This document shows, in pieces, positions 44,163-53,695 of a stretch of 61,610 nt of DNA. The stretch's first letter is position 1. The number at the start of each line of letters is the position of its first letter. Origin of the DNA: SAR116 cluster bacterium AG-337-N21 (GTDB lineage Bacteria > Pseudomonadota > Alphaproteobacteria > Puniceispirillales > Marisalimonadaceae); assembly GCA_003282145.1 (NCBI GenBank), contig QBZZ01000012.1:1-61610 (forward strand), read 5' to 3'. The notes under the pieces are model-generated. The model worked only from the letters and a program-made list of their open reading frames with translations, was not told where the DNA came from and searched no databases. A program made the position numbers and the translations under genes.

Positions 44163-45281
44163 ATGGATTTTACATTATCTGAAGAAAGAAAAATGCTTCA
44201 GGAGACTGTTGGAAAGTTTTTTAATAGTAATTATAAAAATATAAATAAAAGAAGCGAAAATGTAAATTTGCCTGAAGGTTATTCAAAAGAATTTTGGAAA
44301 GAAAGTTCAGATTTAGGAGTTATCAGTGCTTTAGTATCTCCAAAGTTTGGTGGATTGGGTGGAAGTGGAGAAGACATTTCAATTATTTTTGAACTTGTAG
44401 GAAAATCATTATGTGTAGAACCTTTTTTATCGTCAGCTGTGTTATCTAGTACAGTATTATCTTCAATATCAAATCCAAGAAATGATTTAATTACTGATAT
44501 AATAGAAGGTAATTTATTAATATCATTTGCTCATTGTGAAATGAATAATAGATATGAAGATCATTACATTGAGACTAACGCTTATTTAAAAAATGATGAA
44601 TGGAATATTAATGGAACTAAATCATTTGTCATGAATGGAGATGATGCTAGCAAAATAATTGTTTCTGCGAGAATAAATGGTGATGTAAATGACAGGGACG
44701 GGATAGGACTATTTTTAGTTAATAATGACCAAACTTTTAAAAGACCATATAATACAATAGACGGTTATAGGTCTACAGAGCTAACTTTTGAAAATTTAAA
44801 AGGTGAATTACTTGCAAAAGATGAAAATGCTCTAAAATGCATTATCAAAGCTAATTCTGCAGGTGCGTTAGCTTTGTCAGCAGAAGCTTTAGGTATTATG
44901 CAAATTTGTTTTGATTTAACACTTGATTATTTAAAGACAAGAAAACAATTTGGTAAATCTATTGGCGCTTTCCAAAGTATTCAACATAGGATGGTTGACA
45001 TGATGCTTGAGATAGAACAAGTAAAATCAGCAGTAATGTTAGCGTCATCTACTTTTGAGACAGATGATTTAACAAGAGATAAAAATATTTCAGCAGCAAA
45101 AAATTTGGTTGGTAGAGTAGGTAAATTAATTGCAGAAGAAACAATTCAACTACATGGAGGAATTGCAATGACTTGGGAGTATTCTGCTGCACATTATGCA
45201 AAAAGACTTATAATGATAGATCATTTAATGGGTGATAGTGATTATCACAGAGACAGGTTTAAATTTTTAAGTGGATTTTAA
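44163..45281 (+). CDS. Acyl-CoA dehydrogenase (second of the pair)
   Basis: A 372-residue acyl-CoA dehydrogenase starting MDFTLSEERKMLQETVGKFF. It has the flavin-domain segment TRKQFGKSIGAFQSIQHRMVD and a C-terminal IQLHGGIAMTWEYSAAHYAKR. The middle strand domain (about 125-200) is divergent from its neighbour and the usual SEP/T flavin contact is replaced around SFAHCEMNNRYED, as in heteromeric partners that bind little or no FAD by themselves. It overlaps the convergent thioesterase-like gene by 4 nt. Confidence 0.83.
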   Translation: MDFTLSEERKMLQETVGKFFNSNYKNINKRSENVNLPEGYSKEFWKESSDLGVISALVSPKFGGLGGSGEDISIIFELVGKSLCVEPFLSSAVLSSTVLSSISNPRNDLITDIIEGNLLISFAHCEMNNRYEDHYIETNAYLKNDEWNINGTKSFVMNGDDASKIIVSARINGDVNDRDGIGLFLVNNDQTFKRPYNTIDGYRSTELTFENLKGELLAKDENALKCIIKANSAGALALSAEALGIMQICFDLTLDYLKTRKQFGKSIGAFQSIQHRMVDMMLEIEQVKSAVMLASSTFETDDLTRDKNISAAKNLVGRVGKLIAEETIQLHGGIAMTWEYSAAHYAKRLIMIDHLMGDSDYHRDRFKFLSGF

Positions 45282-46534
45282 TTCTTAACTAACAAATTAG
45301 ACGCCTTACTCCTGAAATCACTTGGAACTTCAATCGATTTTCTCTTTTTTAGGTCAAATAATACGGCGACAACCTCAATATCCATAATAATATCACCAGT
45401 AGCATCATCAACCATGTGATGGATAAATTTTAATGATTTATTTCCAATTTTAGTAAAATTAGTATGCATGGTAACTGCCATACCAAGAGGTGCTTTTCTA
45501 AAATATCTAACTGAGTAATCTAGAGCAGCCGAACCAATATTATATTCAGTCCTCCAATTATAATCAGCACCACAATAAGTAAATAAATGAGTAGCTGCAT
45601 CTGAGACACAACTAATTTTAAATTGATTGGAACCCGCTAAATTATAATCTAAATCCCAAGTATTAACTGCTTTTTTGCACGATATAAATGAATTTTTAGA
45701 TTGTTTATTTGAAGGTCTTTTATCAGATAAAGGACGTAAGTCTTTGAACTGCAATTCTTTAAGATAAGTAGAGTTTTTAACAGAAAAAATTTCATTTATT
45801 ATTATTTTTATTTTTTCTTCAATTTTAAATGAAATATTAGTTTCAAAATATGCTGATACATTTTGGTTATCAATACAGTAAATTTTAGTGAGTAAAATTA
45901 TTTTATCATCATCAATATTTTTTATAGTAAAAATAAATTCTAAGGCACAACCTAGGCTTACTTCTTTACTAAAAATACATCTTTCATTAGTAATTTGATA
46001 AATTAAAGTATCTGAGGTTTTACTTGAGATTTTATTGAAAAGAATTTTTATAGCATCATTGTGTTTACCAAAGTAATATTGAACATTCATGTGAGACATT
46101 TGATCACAATCTTTTTTTCTAACTAATCCTTTAAAAGCTGAAAAAATGTCTTTTTCAATTACTGGTTTATTTTTTGAAATACTATCTAAATTTATATCAT
46201 TTACTCGAACTTTTTTAACCACCATTAATTGATCTTTTGAATCATTGTTTAAGTTGGTGAGATGCAATTTATGAATAATTTGAATATCATCTTTTTGTTG
46301 TATTAAATCTGTTAAAATGTAAATAGTTTGAAATTCTTGATAACTAAAAACAAGATCATCTATTGCTAATTTCTCATCAAAATTGAAATCTATTTTCTTA
46401 TTTAATAATGAAGAAGTAAAACCTGTTGCCTCTTCAAAAAACTTATACACAGAAGATACTTTAAGTTGGTTGCTATCGTCCAAATCAAACTTTTTGATAA
46501 GCCCCTTAAAAGTTTCTAAATTATTTATATACAT
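45278..46534 (-). CDS. Thioesterase-like protein with apparently three hot-dog domains
   Basis: A 418-residue protein. Three segments each read as a hot-dog fold: residues about 10-125 (helix segment VYKFFEEATGFTSSL), 130-260 (DCDQMSHMNVQYYF, the acyl-CoA thioesterase pattern D-x-M-x-H-M-N) and 295-410 (SDAATHLFTYCGADYNWR, SVRYFRKAPLGM, ending KKRKSIEVPSDFR). The middle domain carries the likely catalytic Asp/His; the first is degenerate. It lies downstream of an acyl-CoA dehydrogenase and a kinase gene on the same strand. It probably hydrolyses an acyl-CoA, but the third domain might be a dehydratase. Confidence 0.65.
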   Translation of the reverse strand: MYINNLETFKGLIKKFDLDDSNQLKVSSVYKFFEEATGFTSSLLNKKIDFNFDEKLAIDDLVFSYQEFQTIYILTDLIQQKDDIQIIHKLHLTNLNNDSKDQLMVVKKVRVNDINLDSISKNKPVIEKDIFSAFKGLVRKKDCDQMSHMNVQYYFGKHNDAIKILFNKISSKTSDTLIYQITNERCIFSKEVSLGCALEFIFTIKNIDDDKIILLTKIYCIDNQNVSAYFETNISFKIEEKIKIIINEIFSVKNSTYLKELQFKDLRPLSDKRPSNKQSKNSFISCKKAVNTWDLDYNLAGSNQFKISCVSDAATHLFTYCGADYNWRTEYNIGSAALDYSVRYFRKAPLGMAVTMHTNFTKIGNKSLKFIHHMVDDATGDIIMDIEVVAVLFDLKKRKSIEVPSDFRSKASNLLVKN

Positions 46535-46559
46535 AGAATTAATAATATTAGGAATAATC

Positions 46560-47762
46560 CTAATTTCTATCTCTCAACTCTAATTTTGCAACACTCATAT
46601 TATGAACCTCGTCTGGACCATCTGCCAACCTTAAAGCCCGAGCATAACCGTATGCATAAGATAATGGAAAATCTGATGTTACACCACCGCCTCCATGTAT
46701 CTGTATTGCTCTGTCAATCACTCTTGTGGCCATATTAGGTGCTACAACTTTAATCATTGAAATTTCTTTTCTTGCAATTTTATTTCCAACGGTATCCATC
46801 ATATGAGCGGTCTTTAATACTAACAATCTAGCTTGTTCAATCTCAGCTCTACTTTCTGCTATTGCCTCCATAATAACACCCTGTTGGGCAATAGGTTTAC
46901 CAAAAGCAACCCTAGACTTTGCTCGTGAAATCATTAATTCTAATGCTCTCTCGGCTTGACCAATTAATCTCATACAATGATGAATCCTACCTGGTCCCAG
47001 ACGACCTTGAGCTATTTCAAACCCTCTTCCTTCACCTAGAAGAATATTGGAGGCGGGAACTTTTACGTCTTTAAACTCTACCTCAGCATGTCCATGTGGT
47101 GCATGATCATAACCAAACACAGGCAAATGCCTTAAAACTTTAACCCCAGGGGTATTAAAAGGAACAAGTATCATAGACTGCTGTTTATACTTATCTGCAC
47201 TAGGATCTGTTTTACCCATAAAAATCATAATCTTACACCTCGGATCCATCGCACCTGAGGTCCACCACTTCTTGGCATTAATTACATAGTGATCTCCATT
47301 CTTGACAATGCTAGCTTGAATATTAGAAGCATCTGAAGACGCTACATCTGGCTCGGTCATCGCGAAAGAAGATCTAATTTCTCCACTTAATAAAGGAGTT
47401 AGCCAATCTTTTTTCTGTTCTTCAGTACCATATCTTACCAAAACCTCCATATTTCCAGTATCTGGGGCAGAACAATTAAAAATTTCGGCACCTATTGGAG
47501 ATCTTCCCATTATTTCACAAAGAGGAGCATATTCAGTATTAGTAAGACCTGCACCTAAATTACTTTCAGGAAGAAATAAGTTCCACAAACCCTCAGATTT
47601 TGCTTTAGCTTTTAATGTTTCCATTATTTCTGGTATGCACCATCTTCCACCTTTCTCCACTTGATTTTTATAAACATCTTCATTTTCATAAACGTTTTCG
47701 TTCATAAAATTTGTAACTTTTTCTTGTAGATCTTTTACTTTTTGAGAATATTCGAAGTCCAT
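46560..47762 (-). CDS. Acyl-CoA dehydrogenase, ACAD10/11 and LvaC type
   Basis: A 400-residue acyl-CoA dehydrogenase of the long-chain/ACAD11-like group. It has [38 protein letters not shown], the flavin segment [18 protein letters not shown], and the late segment [17 protein letters not shown]. An APH-type kinase gene starts 9 nt upstream, and in animal ACAD10/11 these two domains are fused, while in the levulinate operon of Pseudomonas (LvaA and LvaC) they are separate. There the kinase phosphorylates a 4-hydroxyacyl-CoA and the dehydrogenase eliminates phosphate. The same role is inferred here. Confidence 0.85.
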   Translation of the reverse strand: MDFEYSQKVKDLQEKVTNFMNENVYENEDVYKNQVEKGGRWCIPEIMETLKAKAKSEGLWNLFLPESNLGAGLTNTEYAPLCEIMGRSPIGAEIFNCSAPDTGNMEVLVRYGTEEQKKDWLTPLLSGEIRSSFAMTEPDVASSDASNIQASIVKNGDHYVINAKKWWTSGAMDPRCKIMIFMGKTDPSADKYKQQSMILVPFNTPGVKVLRHLPVFGYDHAPHGHAEVEFKDVKVPASNILLGEGRGFEIAQGRLGPGRIHHCMRLIGQAERALELMISRAKSRVAFGKPIAQQGVIMEAIAESRAEIEQARLLVLKTAHMMDTVGNKIARKEISMIKVVAPNMATRVIDRAIQIHGGGGVTSDFPLSYAYGYARALRLADGPDEVHNMSVAKLELRDRN

Positions 47763-47771
47763 TTTTTTCCT

Positions 47772-48839
47772 CTAAGTTAAATTAAAAACATTATTTGCCC
47801 TATTTATAAGAGCATCGATTCTAGTTCCAAAATTTGCAAACCTTTTATCTTTTGTTTGTCCTTTTTGAAACCTATAAAATATTTGTTGTAATATAACAGC
47901 TAACTTAAATGCACCAAAAGCATAATACCAGCTAATATTTTGCAAATTAAAACCAGTTTTTTGTGAGTAATAATCTATCATTTCAGTTCTAGTAGGATAA
48001 TAAATTTTATCTGTTGGCATTGAAGTAATATTTTTGCATTCTTCATGATCATTTTCATCAATCCAATAATTTAGCATATGTCCTACATCCATAAGAGGAT
48101 CACCTCTTGTGCACATATCCCAATCAAACACTGCAACAGGTGTAATTTCTTCAGAGTTACTCCACATAATATTATCTAATTTAAAATCATTGTGTAAAAT
48201 AGTAGTCGCTTGTGGCTCAGGTAAATTTGATCTCAAATAGTTTATTAATTTGTCAAACTTAGGTTTAAGAATTTTGTTGTCAGTTGATTTTTTCCATCTA
48301 ACTTCCCATCCATCAAGTTGTCTTTTCACAAACCCATCAGGTCTTCCTAAATTTCCTAAACCCACGAGCTCTGGGTTAATTTTATGAAGATCTGCCAAAA
48401 CATCAATAATGCGAAAGCTCAATTTTCTTACATTTTCCTTAGTTTGTTTTATAAAAGGTTCCATATTCTTTCTAATAACAAAGCCATTTCTTCTTTCAAT
48501 AATGTGAAAAGTCGAGCCAATTACGCTTTCATCACCGCAAAAATATAAACTTTTTGGTGCTAAAGAGAACATAGTATTGATTTTAGATTGAACAGTGTGC
48601 TCTCTAAACATGTCATGTGACGAAGGCGCTATTGGGCCTAAAGGTGGCCTTCTAAGTACATATTCTGTCTCATCTACTTTTAAAAGATAGGTTAAATTTG
48701 CATGACCTCCTGAAAATTGGAGGGTTTCAATATTTTTAAATTGCATATTTAAAGAATCTTTTAGATATGAACTCAAATTATTTAAATCAAGTTGTTCATC
48801 TTGTCTAATTTCAATTAATTCTTGGTCCATTAAAGTCAT
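47772..48839 (-). CDS. Phosphotransferase (APH-type), ACAD10/11-associated kinase, LvaA-like
   Basis: A 355-residue aminoglycoside-phosphotransferase-fold kinase. The catalytic loop is LHNDFKLDNIMW and the metal-binding Asp lies in VAVFDWDMCTRGDPLMDVGHML. The N-terminal lobe has the glycine segment FSGGHANLTYLL and the Lys/Arg-rich YVLRRPPLGP. It is very like the kinase domain of ACAD10/ACAD11 and bacterial LvaA, not like an antibiotic-resistance APH. It heads the minus-strand run kinase / dehydrogenase / hot-dog protein. An alternative ATG lies 9 nt downstream. Confidence 0.85.
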   Translation of the reverse strand: MTLMDQELIEIRQDEQLDLNNLSSYLKDSLNMQFKNIETLQFSGGHANLTYLLKVDETEYVLRRPPLGPIAPSSHDMFREHTVQSKINTMFSLAPKSLYFCGDESVIGSTFHIIERRNGFVIRKNMEPFIKQTKENVRKLSFRIIDVLADLHKINPELVGLGNLGRPDGFVKRQLDGWEVRWKKSTDNKILKPKFDKLINYLRSNLPEPQATTILHNDFKLDNIMWSNSEEITPVAVFDWDMCTRGDPLMDVGHMLNYWIDENDHEECKNITSMPTDKIYYPTRTEMIDYYSQKTGFNLQNISWYYAFGAFKLAVILQQIFYRFQKGQTKDKRFANFGTRIDALINRANNVFNLT

Positions 48840-48955
48840 ATCAAGTTACCGTTAATATTTTAATTTAAAATTTTTTTGGTTATATTTTATAACTATTTAT
48901 TGTGTTAAATAAAAGTATAATAAGTAAAAGATTATAATTAAACTCAAGGAAAAGT

Positions 48956-49738
48956 ATGAAAAATTTATTTGATTTAAATGGAAAAACAGCACTTGTTACA
49001 GGAGGGTCAAGAGGCATAGGGGCTATGATTGCTGAAGGGTTTGTTAGGAATAATGTTAAAACATATATAACATCTAGAAAAGCAAAAGCTTGCGATATTA
49101 AAGCGAAGGAACTTTCAGAATTTGGGGAATGTATTTCGATCCCTGCTGACTTAACTGATATGAATGAAATGGATAAATTAGTGTCTCGAATAAAAGACAA
49201 AGAAGAAAAACTTAATATTCTTGTAAATAATGCAGGTGCTGCGTGGGGTGCATCTTTTGATGATTTTCCTGAAAATGGTTGGGATAAAGTAATGGATACA
49301 AATGTAAAATCAGTGTTTTTCTTAACTCAAAAATTTGCTGATATTTTAGAGAAATCTGCCAGTAATACTGATCCATCAAGAATAATAAATGTAGGTTCGA
49401 TAGATGGAATAGGCATCCCAAGAGCAGAAACATATTCCTACCCTGCTTCAAAAGCTGCTCTTCATCAACTTACTAGAGTTCTAGCAAATAGGTTAGCTAA
49501 AAGAAATATTAATGTTAATGCAATAGCCCCTGGTCCTTTTCAAAGTAATATGATGGCCCATACACTGCGGGAGCATGGAGAAGAGATTAAGTCTTCTGTA
49601 CCAAGAGGTAGAATTGGTATCCCAGAAGATATGGCAGGAGTTTCAATTTTTTTGTCTTCGAAAGCCAGCTCTTATATTACCGGATCTATAATACCAGTGG
49701 ATGGCGGTTCCTTGATAGCAAGAAGACACATGAAATGA
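48956..49738 (+). CDS. Short-chain dehydrogenase, RhlG-like
   Basis: A 260-residue SDR with intact motifs: VTGGSRGIG, LVNNAGAAWG, the Ser in NVGSIDG and YSYPASKAAL. The Trp in GAAWG and the C-terminal SYITGSIIPVDGGS resemble RhlG-type NADPH 3-oxoacyl reductases. An Arg after beta-2 (YITSRKAK) points to NADP(H). It is divergent from the kinase gene with 116 nt between, containing TATAAT at 48916-48921, a possible minus-10 box without a good minus-35. Confidence 0.84.
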   Translation: MKNLFDLNGKTALVTGGSRGIGAMIAEGFVRNNVKTYITSRKAKACDIKAKELSEFGECISIPADLTDMNEMDKLVSRIKDKEEKLNILVNNAGAAWGASFDDFPENGWDKVMDTNVKSVFFLTQKFADILEKSASNTDPSRIINVGSIDGIGIPRAETYSYPASKAALHQLTRVLANRLAKRNINVNAIAPGPFQSNMMAHTLREHGEEIKSSVPRGRIGIPEDMAGVSIFLSSKASSYITGSIIPVDGGSLIARRHMK

Positions 49739-49766
49739 GAAAATTACAAAAATAATTAAGTTATTT

Positions 49767-51401
49767 TTAACTAATTTTATGACCTCCAAATTGGTCTCTT
49801 AATTTATTTTTAAGAATTTTTCCTGTAGCTCCTAAAGGAATTAAATCAGTAAAAAGAACATCATCAGGTATCATCCATTTTGCTATCTTACCTTCATACA
49901 TGTTTAGAATGTCGTCTTTCGTAGGTGATTTGCCTGGCATGGGTTGCACTATAACTATTGGTCTTTCTTCCCATTTTTCGTGGGGCACTGAAATTACCGC
50001 AGCATTAGCTACTTCCGGATGACCAACACAAATATTTTCCAAATCTATGGAACTTATCCATTCTCCACCAGATTTAATGATATCTTTCGTTCTATCCGTT
50101 ATGGTCATGAAACCATCTGCATCTATCTTAGCAACATCGCCCGTGTCAAACCAACCTTCATCAAGAAATCTATCTTTTTCTGTAGTATCATTATAATATT
50201 CCTTAAGAACCCAGAAGCCTCTTGAAAGTAACCTACCCTGAGTTTCTCCATCTTCAGGTAAATCATTACCTTCATCATCAACTAATTTCATTTGGTGACC
50301 AAAAATAGTTCTACCTTGTGCAATTTTTTGATCATAATATTCAGTTCTATTTTTTGGCTCTTCCGCAAGTGCAGGCATATTTACAGTACCTAATGGGCTC
50401 ATTTCTGTCATACCCCATGCATGTATCACCTCGGCTCCGAACTCATCTTCAAAACCTTCAAATAATGTCCTTGGACAGGAAGATCCTCCTATGACTAACC
50501 TTTTAACTGTATCTATTCTTTTACCAGATTCTCTTAAGTGGTTTAATAATAAAAGCCAGATAGTCGGCACTCCAAGAGAAATTGTAACCTTTTCTGCATT
50601 CATGAGATCTGTTATGCTTTCACCATCTAACTTAGCACCAGGAAAAACAATTTTAGTCCCACACATTGGTGCTGCATAGGGTGTACCCCAAGCATTTACA
50701 TGAAACATTGGAACAACGGGCATCACCACATCTTTAGCACCATAAGGGACGACATCTTTTAAATTCATGCCATATGCATGAAGAACAGTTGACCTATGTG
50801 AATAAAGCACACCTTTTGGATTACCAGTAGTTCCAGAAGTGTAACATAGTGATGAAGCTGTTTTTTCATCAAATTGTGGCCAGACAAATTTATCAGATTG
50901 ATCTTCTATAAACTCTTCATAACATATAACCTTTATACCATCTTTAATAATGGGTTTAACCAAATTTTTTTCATCAGTCATAATAACTAAAGCTTCAACG
51001 GTTTTAAAATTTTCTGATGCTTTCTCTATTAATGGTAAAATGTTCAAGTCAACGCATAGGACTTTATCTTCGGCATGATTTATAATATAAGATACTTGGT
51101 CAGGGTGCAATCTAGGATTAAGTGTATGGCAGATAAGACCGCTACAAGAAGTTGCATAATATATTTCTAGATGTCTATAACCATTCCACGCTAAAGTTCC
51201 AACCTTATCACCCAGCTTTAAATTTAATGATTTAAAAGCATTAGCTAATTTTTTAGTTCTCTTTCCCCAACTTGAATAATTGTATTTATGAATTCCACCT
51301 TCAACTGTATTAGAAACAATTTCTTGTTTTCCATAATTTTTAATTGCATGTTCAAAAATGCTTGAAACTAGTAAAGGATGGTCCTGCATTAAACCTAACA
51401 T
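49767..51401 (-). CDS. Acyl-CoA synthetase (AlkK/FadD-like)
   Basis: A 544-residue adenylate-forming ligase. The P-loop is [18 protein letters not shown] (about residue 178), the A5-type core is [10 protein letters not shown], the A7 region [14 protein letters not shown] and the A8 hinge [16 protein letters not shown]; the A10 Lys is in [12 protein letters not shown]. The start [19 protein letters not shown] resembles AlkK-type medium-chain fatty acyl-CoA synthetases. It is the last gene of a minus-strand series that begins with a Liv-type importer, so it may activate the imported acid. Confidence 0.87.
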   Translation of the reverse strand: MLGLMQDHPLLVSSIFEHAIKNYGKQEIVSNTVEGGIHKYNYSSWGKRTKKLANAFKSLNLKLGDKVGTLAWNGYRHLEIYYATSCSGLICHTLNPRLHPDQVSYIINHAEDKVLCVDLNILPLIEKASENFKTVEALVIMTDEKNLVKPIIKDGIKVICYEEFIEDQSDKFVWPQFDEKTASSLCYTSGTTGNPKGVLYSHRSTVLHAYGMNLKDVVPYGAKDVVMPVVPMFHVNAWGTPYAAPMCGTKIVFPGAKLDGESITDLMNAEKVTISLGVPTIWLLLLNHLRESGKRIDTVKRLVIGGSSCPRTLFEGFEDEFGAEVIHAWGMTEMSPLGTVNMPALAEEPKNRTEYYDQKIAQGRTIFGHQMKLVDDEGNDLPEDGETQGRLLSRGFWVLKEYYNDTTEKDRFLDEGWFDTGDVAKIDADGFMTITDRTKDIIKSGGEWISSIDLENICVGHPEVANAAVISVPHEKWEERPIVIVQPMPGKSPTKDDILNMYEGKIAKWMIPDDVLFTDLIPLGATGKILKNKLRDQFGGHKIS

Positions 51402-51456
51402 TCTATAACTCCTAAAATTATATAATGATATAATATATTAAAAATATTATTAAAAC

Positions 51457-53022
51457 CTAAAATTTATCTTCCATTTCATCAATTAACAAAGTTTTTAAAA
51501 TCTTGCCATTTTTATTCTTTGGCAACTCCGAATCTAAAAATGTCCAGTAATCAGGTTGTTTGTATTTAGAGAGATTTTTTGAACAAAGTTTTTGTAATTT
51601 TTTTAAATTTTTACTTTGGTTGTCTGAATAAATGATAACATGTATTTTTTCTCCTAAAATCGGATCCATATGAGGTATCACAGCAACTTCTAAAACCAAA
51701 CCACTCAAACTTATTAAATTTTCTATTTCAGTAGAATAGATTTTGTAACCTCCCCTATTTATTACATCTTTTTTTCTATCTAAAATATATATATATCCAT
51801 TTTTATCTTTGTACCCAATATCACCAGATTTCCAATATCCGTTAACGAATTCTTCTGAGGTTTTTTTTTTATTTTTCCAATAACCTGGGATGACCATAGG
51901 TCCAAAAATCCACAACTCTCCTGTTTCTTCAATTGAAACTTGTTCATTATTATCATTCATAATCATTATTTTGCCCGTTTCCACTACTTTCCCAACACTT
52001 GCTATAAGATTATTTTTATATTTGAGAGGCATTAATGTAGCAGGTGAACATGTCTCGGTAGATCCATATGCATTTACAAGTGAAAGATTAGGTAATAAAG
52101 ATTTCAATTTTTTTATTGTTCCCAATGGCATAGATGCCCCACCAAAGCATCCAATTCGCCAACTTGTTAAATCATATTTACTTAAATCGTCTCTAATTAA
52201 ACATAAATTATACATGGCAGGAACCATTATTAAGTATGTTAAATGTTCTTTTTCTGCCAGATGTAGAAATTCTTTAACGTCAAACTTTTTCATTAAGATC
52301 AGTGTTCCACCGGAAAAAAACATTGTCATAATATGAGCTACTAAGCCAGTTACATGACTGGCGGGTACCACTAAAATACTGTTGTCTTTATCTGATAAAC
52401 TGAAATGTCTTTGAAAATGAAGACAAGAGTGAATTATGTTTATATTTGTGATAACTGCACCTTTTGGATTTCCAGTAGTACCAGATGTATATAAAATAAA
52501 AGCAGGATCTTCTTCATCAACAACATAAAAAGATTTCTTATTTTCAGTTATATTTTTTTTTAAAATTTTTTCGTCAAAATTTAGAAAGTACTTAACTGAA
52601 GTTATTTTTTGTTTTTCAGGTATGTTTATATTTAACAATTTATCAAAAAAAATACTATTAGGGGTACAATCATTAATGATCGTTTCATTTTCAACAATAG
52701 AAGATTTTGGGTTTAAAGGTACAATAATTATTCCATCTTTTAAGCCAGCAAGAATATATGTCAGTAAAGGCCAAGAGTTTTCAAACAAAACACAAACTCT
52801 ATCACCTTTTTTTATTCCTAGCTGGAAAAAATGAGAGGATAGATTAATAGCCAAATTATAAATTTCTTCATAAGAAATCCTCGTGCCGTCATCTATAACA
52901 GCTATATTAGCAGGATTTTTTTTTACATTCTTTTCAAATGCATGCCAAAAGTTTGTATCTCTTTTAACGAATATAGAGACTAACCTATCCCGAAAATGAA
53001 CCTCTTTGGAAACTTCTTGCAT
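51457..53022 (-). CDS. Acyl-CoA synthetase, class I adenylate-forming
   Basis: A 521-residue second adenylate-forming ligase. It has [18 protein letters not shown] (about residue 175), the A5 core NAYGSTETCSPAT, GYWKSGDIGYKDKNG, the hinge LDRKKDVINRGGYKIY and C-terminal catalytic Lys in PKNKNGKILKT. It is clearly distinct from its neighbour, closer to long-chain/O-succinylbenzoate-type ligases. It starts 29 nt after livF and is very likely in one transcript with the importer. Substrate choice cannot be read. Confidence 0.85.
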   Translation of the reverse strand: MQEVSKEVHFRDRLVSIFVKRDTNFWHAFEKNVKKNPANIAVIDDGTRISYEEIYNLAINLSSHFFQLGIKKGDRVCVLFENSWPLLTYILAGLKDGIIIVPLNPKSSIVENETIINDCTPNSIFFDKLLNINIPEKQKITSVKYFLNFDEKILKKNITENKKSFYVVDEEDPAFILYTSGTTGNPKGAVITNINIIHSCLHFQRHFSLSDKDNSILVVPASHVTGLVAHIMTMFFSGGTLILMKKFDVKEFLHLAEKEHLTYLIMVPAMYNLCLIRDDLSKYDLTSWRIGCFGGASMPLGTIKKLKSLLPNLSLVNAYGSTETCSPATLMPLKYKNNLIASVGKVVETGKIMIMNDNNEQVSIEETGELWIFGPMVIPGYWKNKKKTSEEFVNGYWKSGDIGYKDKNGYIYILDRKKDVINRGGYKIYSTEIENLISLSGLVLEVAVIPHMDPILGEKIHVIIYSDNQSKNLKKLQKLCSKNLSKYKQPDYWTFLDSELPKNKNGKILKTLLIDEMEDKF

Positions 53023-53051
53023 AAATTAAATAAACCTTCCTGACAATTAAT

Positions 53052-53693
53052 TTAATTTACGTTTTCTCCTCTTTCAATTAGAAATTTTTTGTCAAAAATA
53101 TCCTCTGTGTGATTTTGTTCTGACTGACTTAGTATAATCGACATATTTTGTTTTTTTAAACCTTTTATCACCTCACTTAATCTCTGACTTAAAGCAGGTG
53201 CCACCCCTTCAAAAGGCTCATCAAGTAAAAGTAGTTGAGTTCCTGACACTAAGGCTCTTCCTAAAGCAGCCATTTTTTGTTGCCCTCCAGATAATAGCAA
53301 AGCTTTTCTTTCTGACATTTCTTTTAGCTCCGGCATTATTTGATAGACTAAAGTAAGTCTATTATTACTATCTAAACTTTTAATTGACCAAGATGGTAAT
53401 AAAATATTTTCTTCAACAGTCAATTCTGGTATCAAACCTCTATCTTCCGGCATATACCCTATTCCTAAAGCTGCTCTTTCATGGCTTGCTGAATTATTCA
53501 AATCTAGATCATTAAATTTAATTGTACCATTTGCTAATTTGTTTACACCCATAATTGATTTCAAAAGTGTTGTTTTACCGGCACCATTTCTACCAATTAA
53601 CGAAATCATTTCACCTTTTTTAATATCTAAAGTAAAATTTTTTAAAGCTAGAATAGCACCAATTTTGACACTTACGCTATTAACGGTTAACAT
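53052..53693 (-). CDS. livF: Branched-chain-amino-acid-type ABC transporter ATP-binding protein LivF
   Basis: A 213-residue ATPase, slightly shorter than E. coli LivF (237). Walker A is GRNGAGKTT, signature LLLSGGQQKMAALGRAL, Walker B LLLLDEPFEGVAP, and the switch region SIILSQSEQNH uses Gln rather than the usual His/Glu pair. It starts 2 nt after livG. The Liv family carries branched-chain amino acids but also aromatic and other carboxylates; the next two genes are CoA ligases, favouring a carboxylate. Confidence 0.88.
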   Translation of the reverse strand: MLTVNSVSVKIGAILALKNFTLDIKKGEMISLIGRNGAGKTTLLKSIMGVNKLANGTIKFNDLDLNNSASHERAALGIGYMPEDRGLIPELTVEENILLPSWSIKSLDSNNRLTLVYQIMPELKEMSERKALLLSGGQQKMAALGRALVSGTQLLLLDEPFEGVAPALSQRLSEVIKGLKKQNMSIILSQSEQNHTEDIFDKKFLIERGENVN

Positions 53694-53695
53694 TT

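Noticed and set aside
47772..48839. Aminoglycoside resistance kinase
   Set aside because: APH fold, but the sequence and adjacency to an ACAD11-like dehydrogenase match acyl-CoA-linked kinases.
48916..48921. TATAAT as a promoter of the RhlG-like gene
   Set aside because: No minus-35-like hexamer at 16-18 nt; such AT hexamers are common in this composition.
51890..52336. 148-codon plus-strand frame inside the second acyl-CoA synthetase
   Set aside because: Antisense to a complete ligase with all core motifs; no ribosome site or recognisable product.
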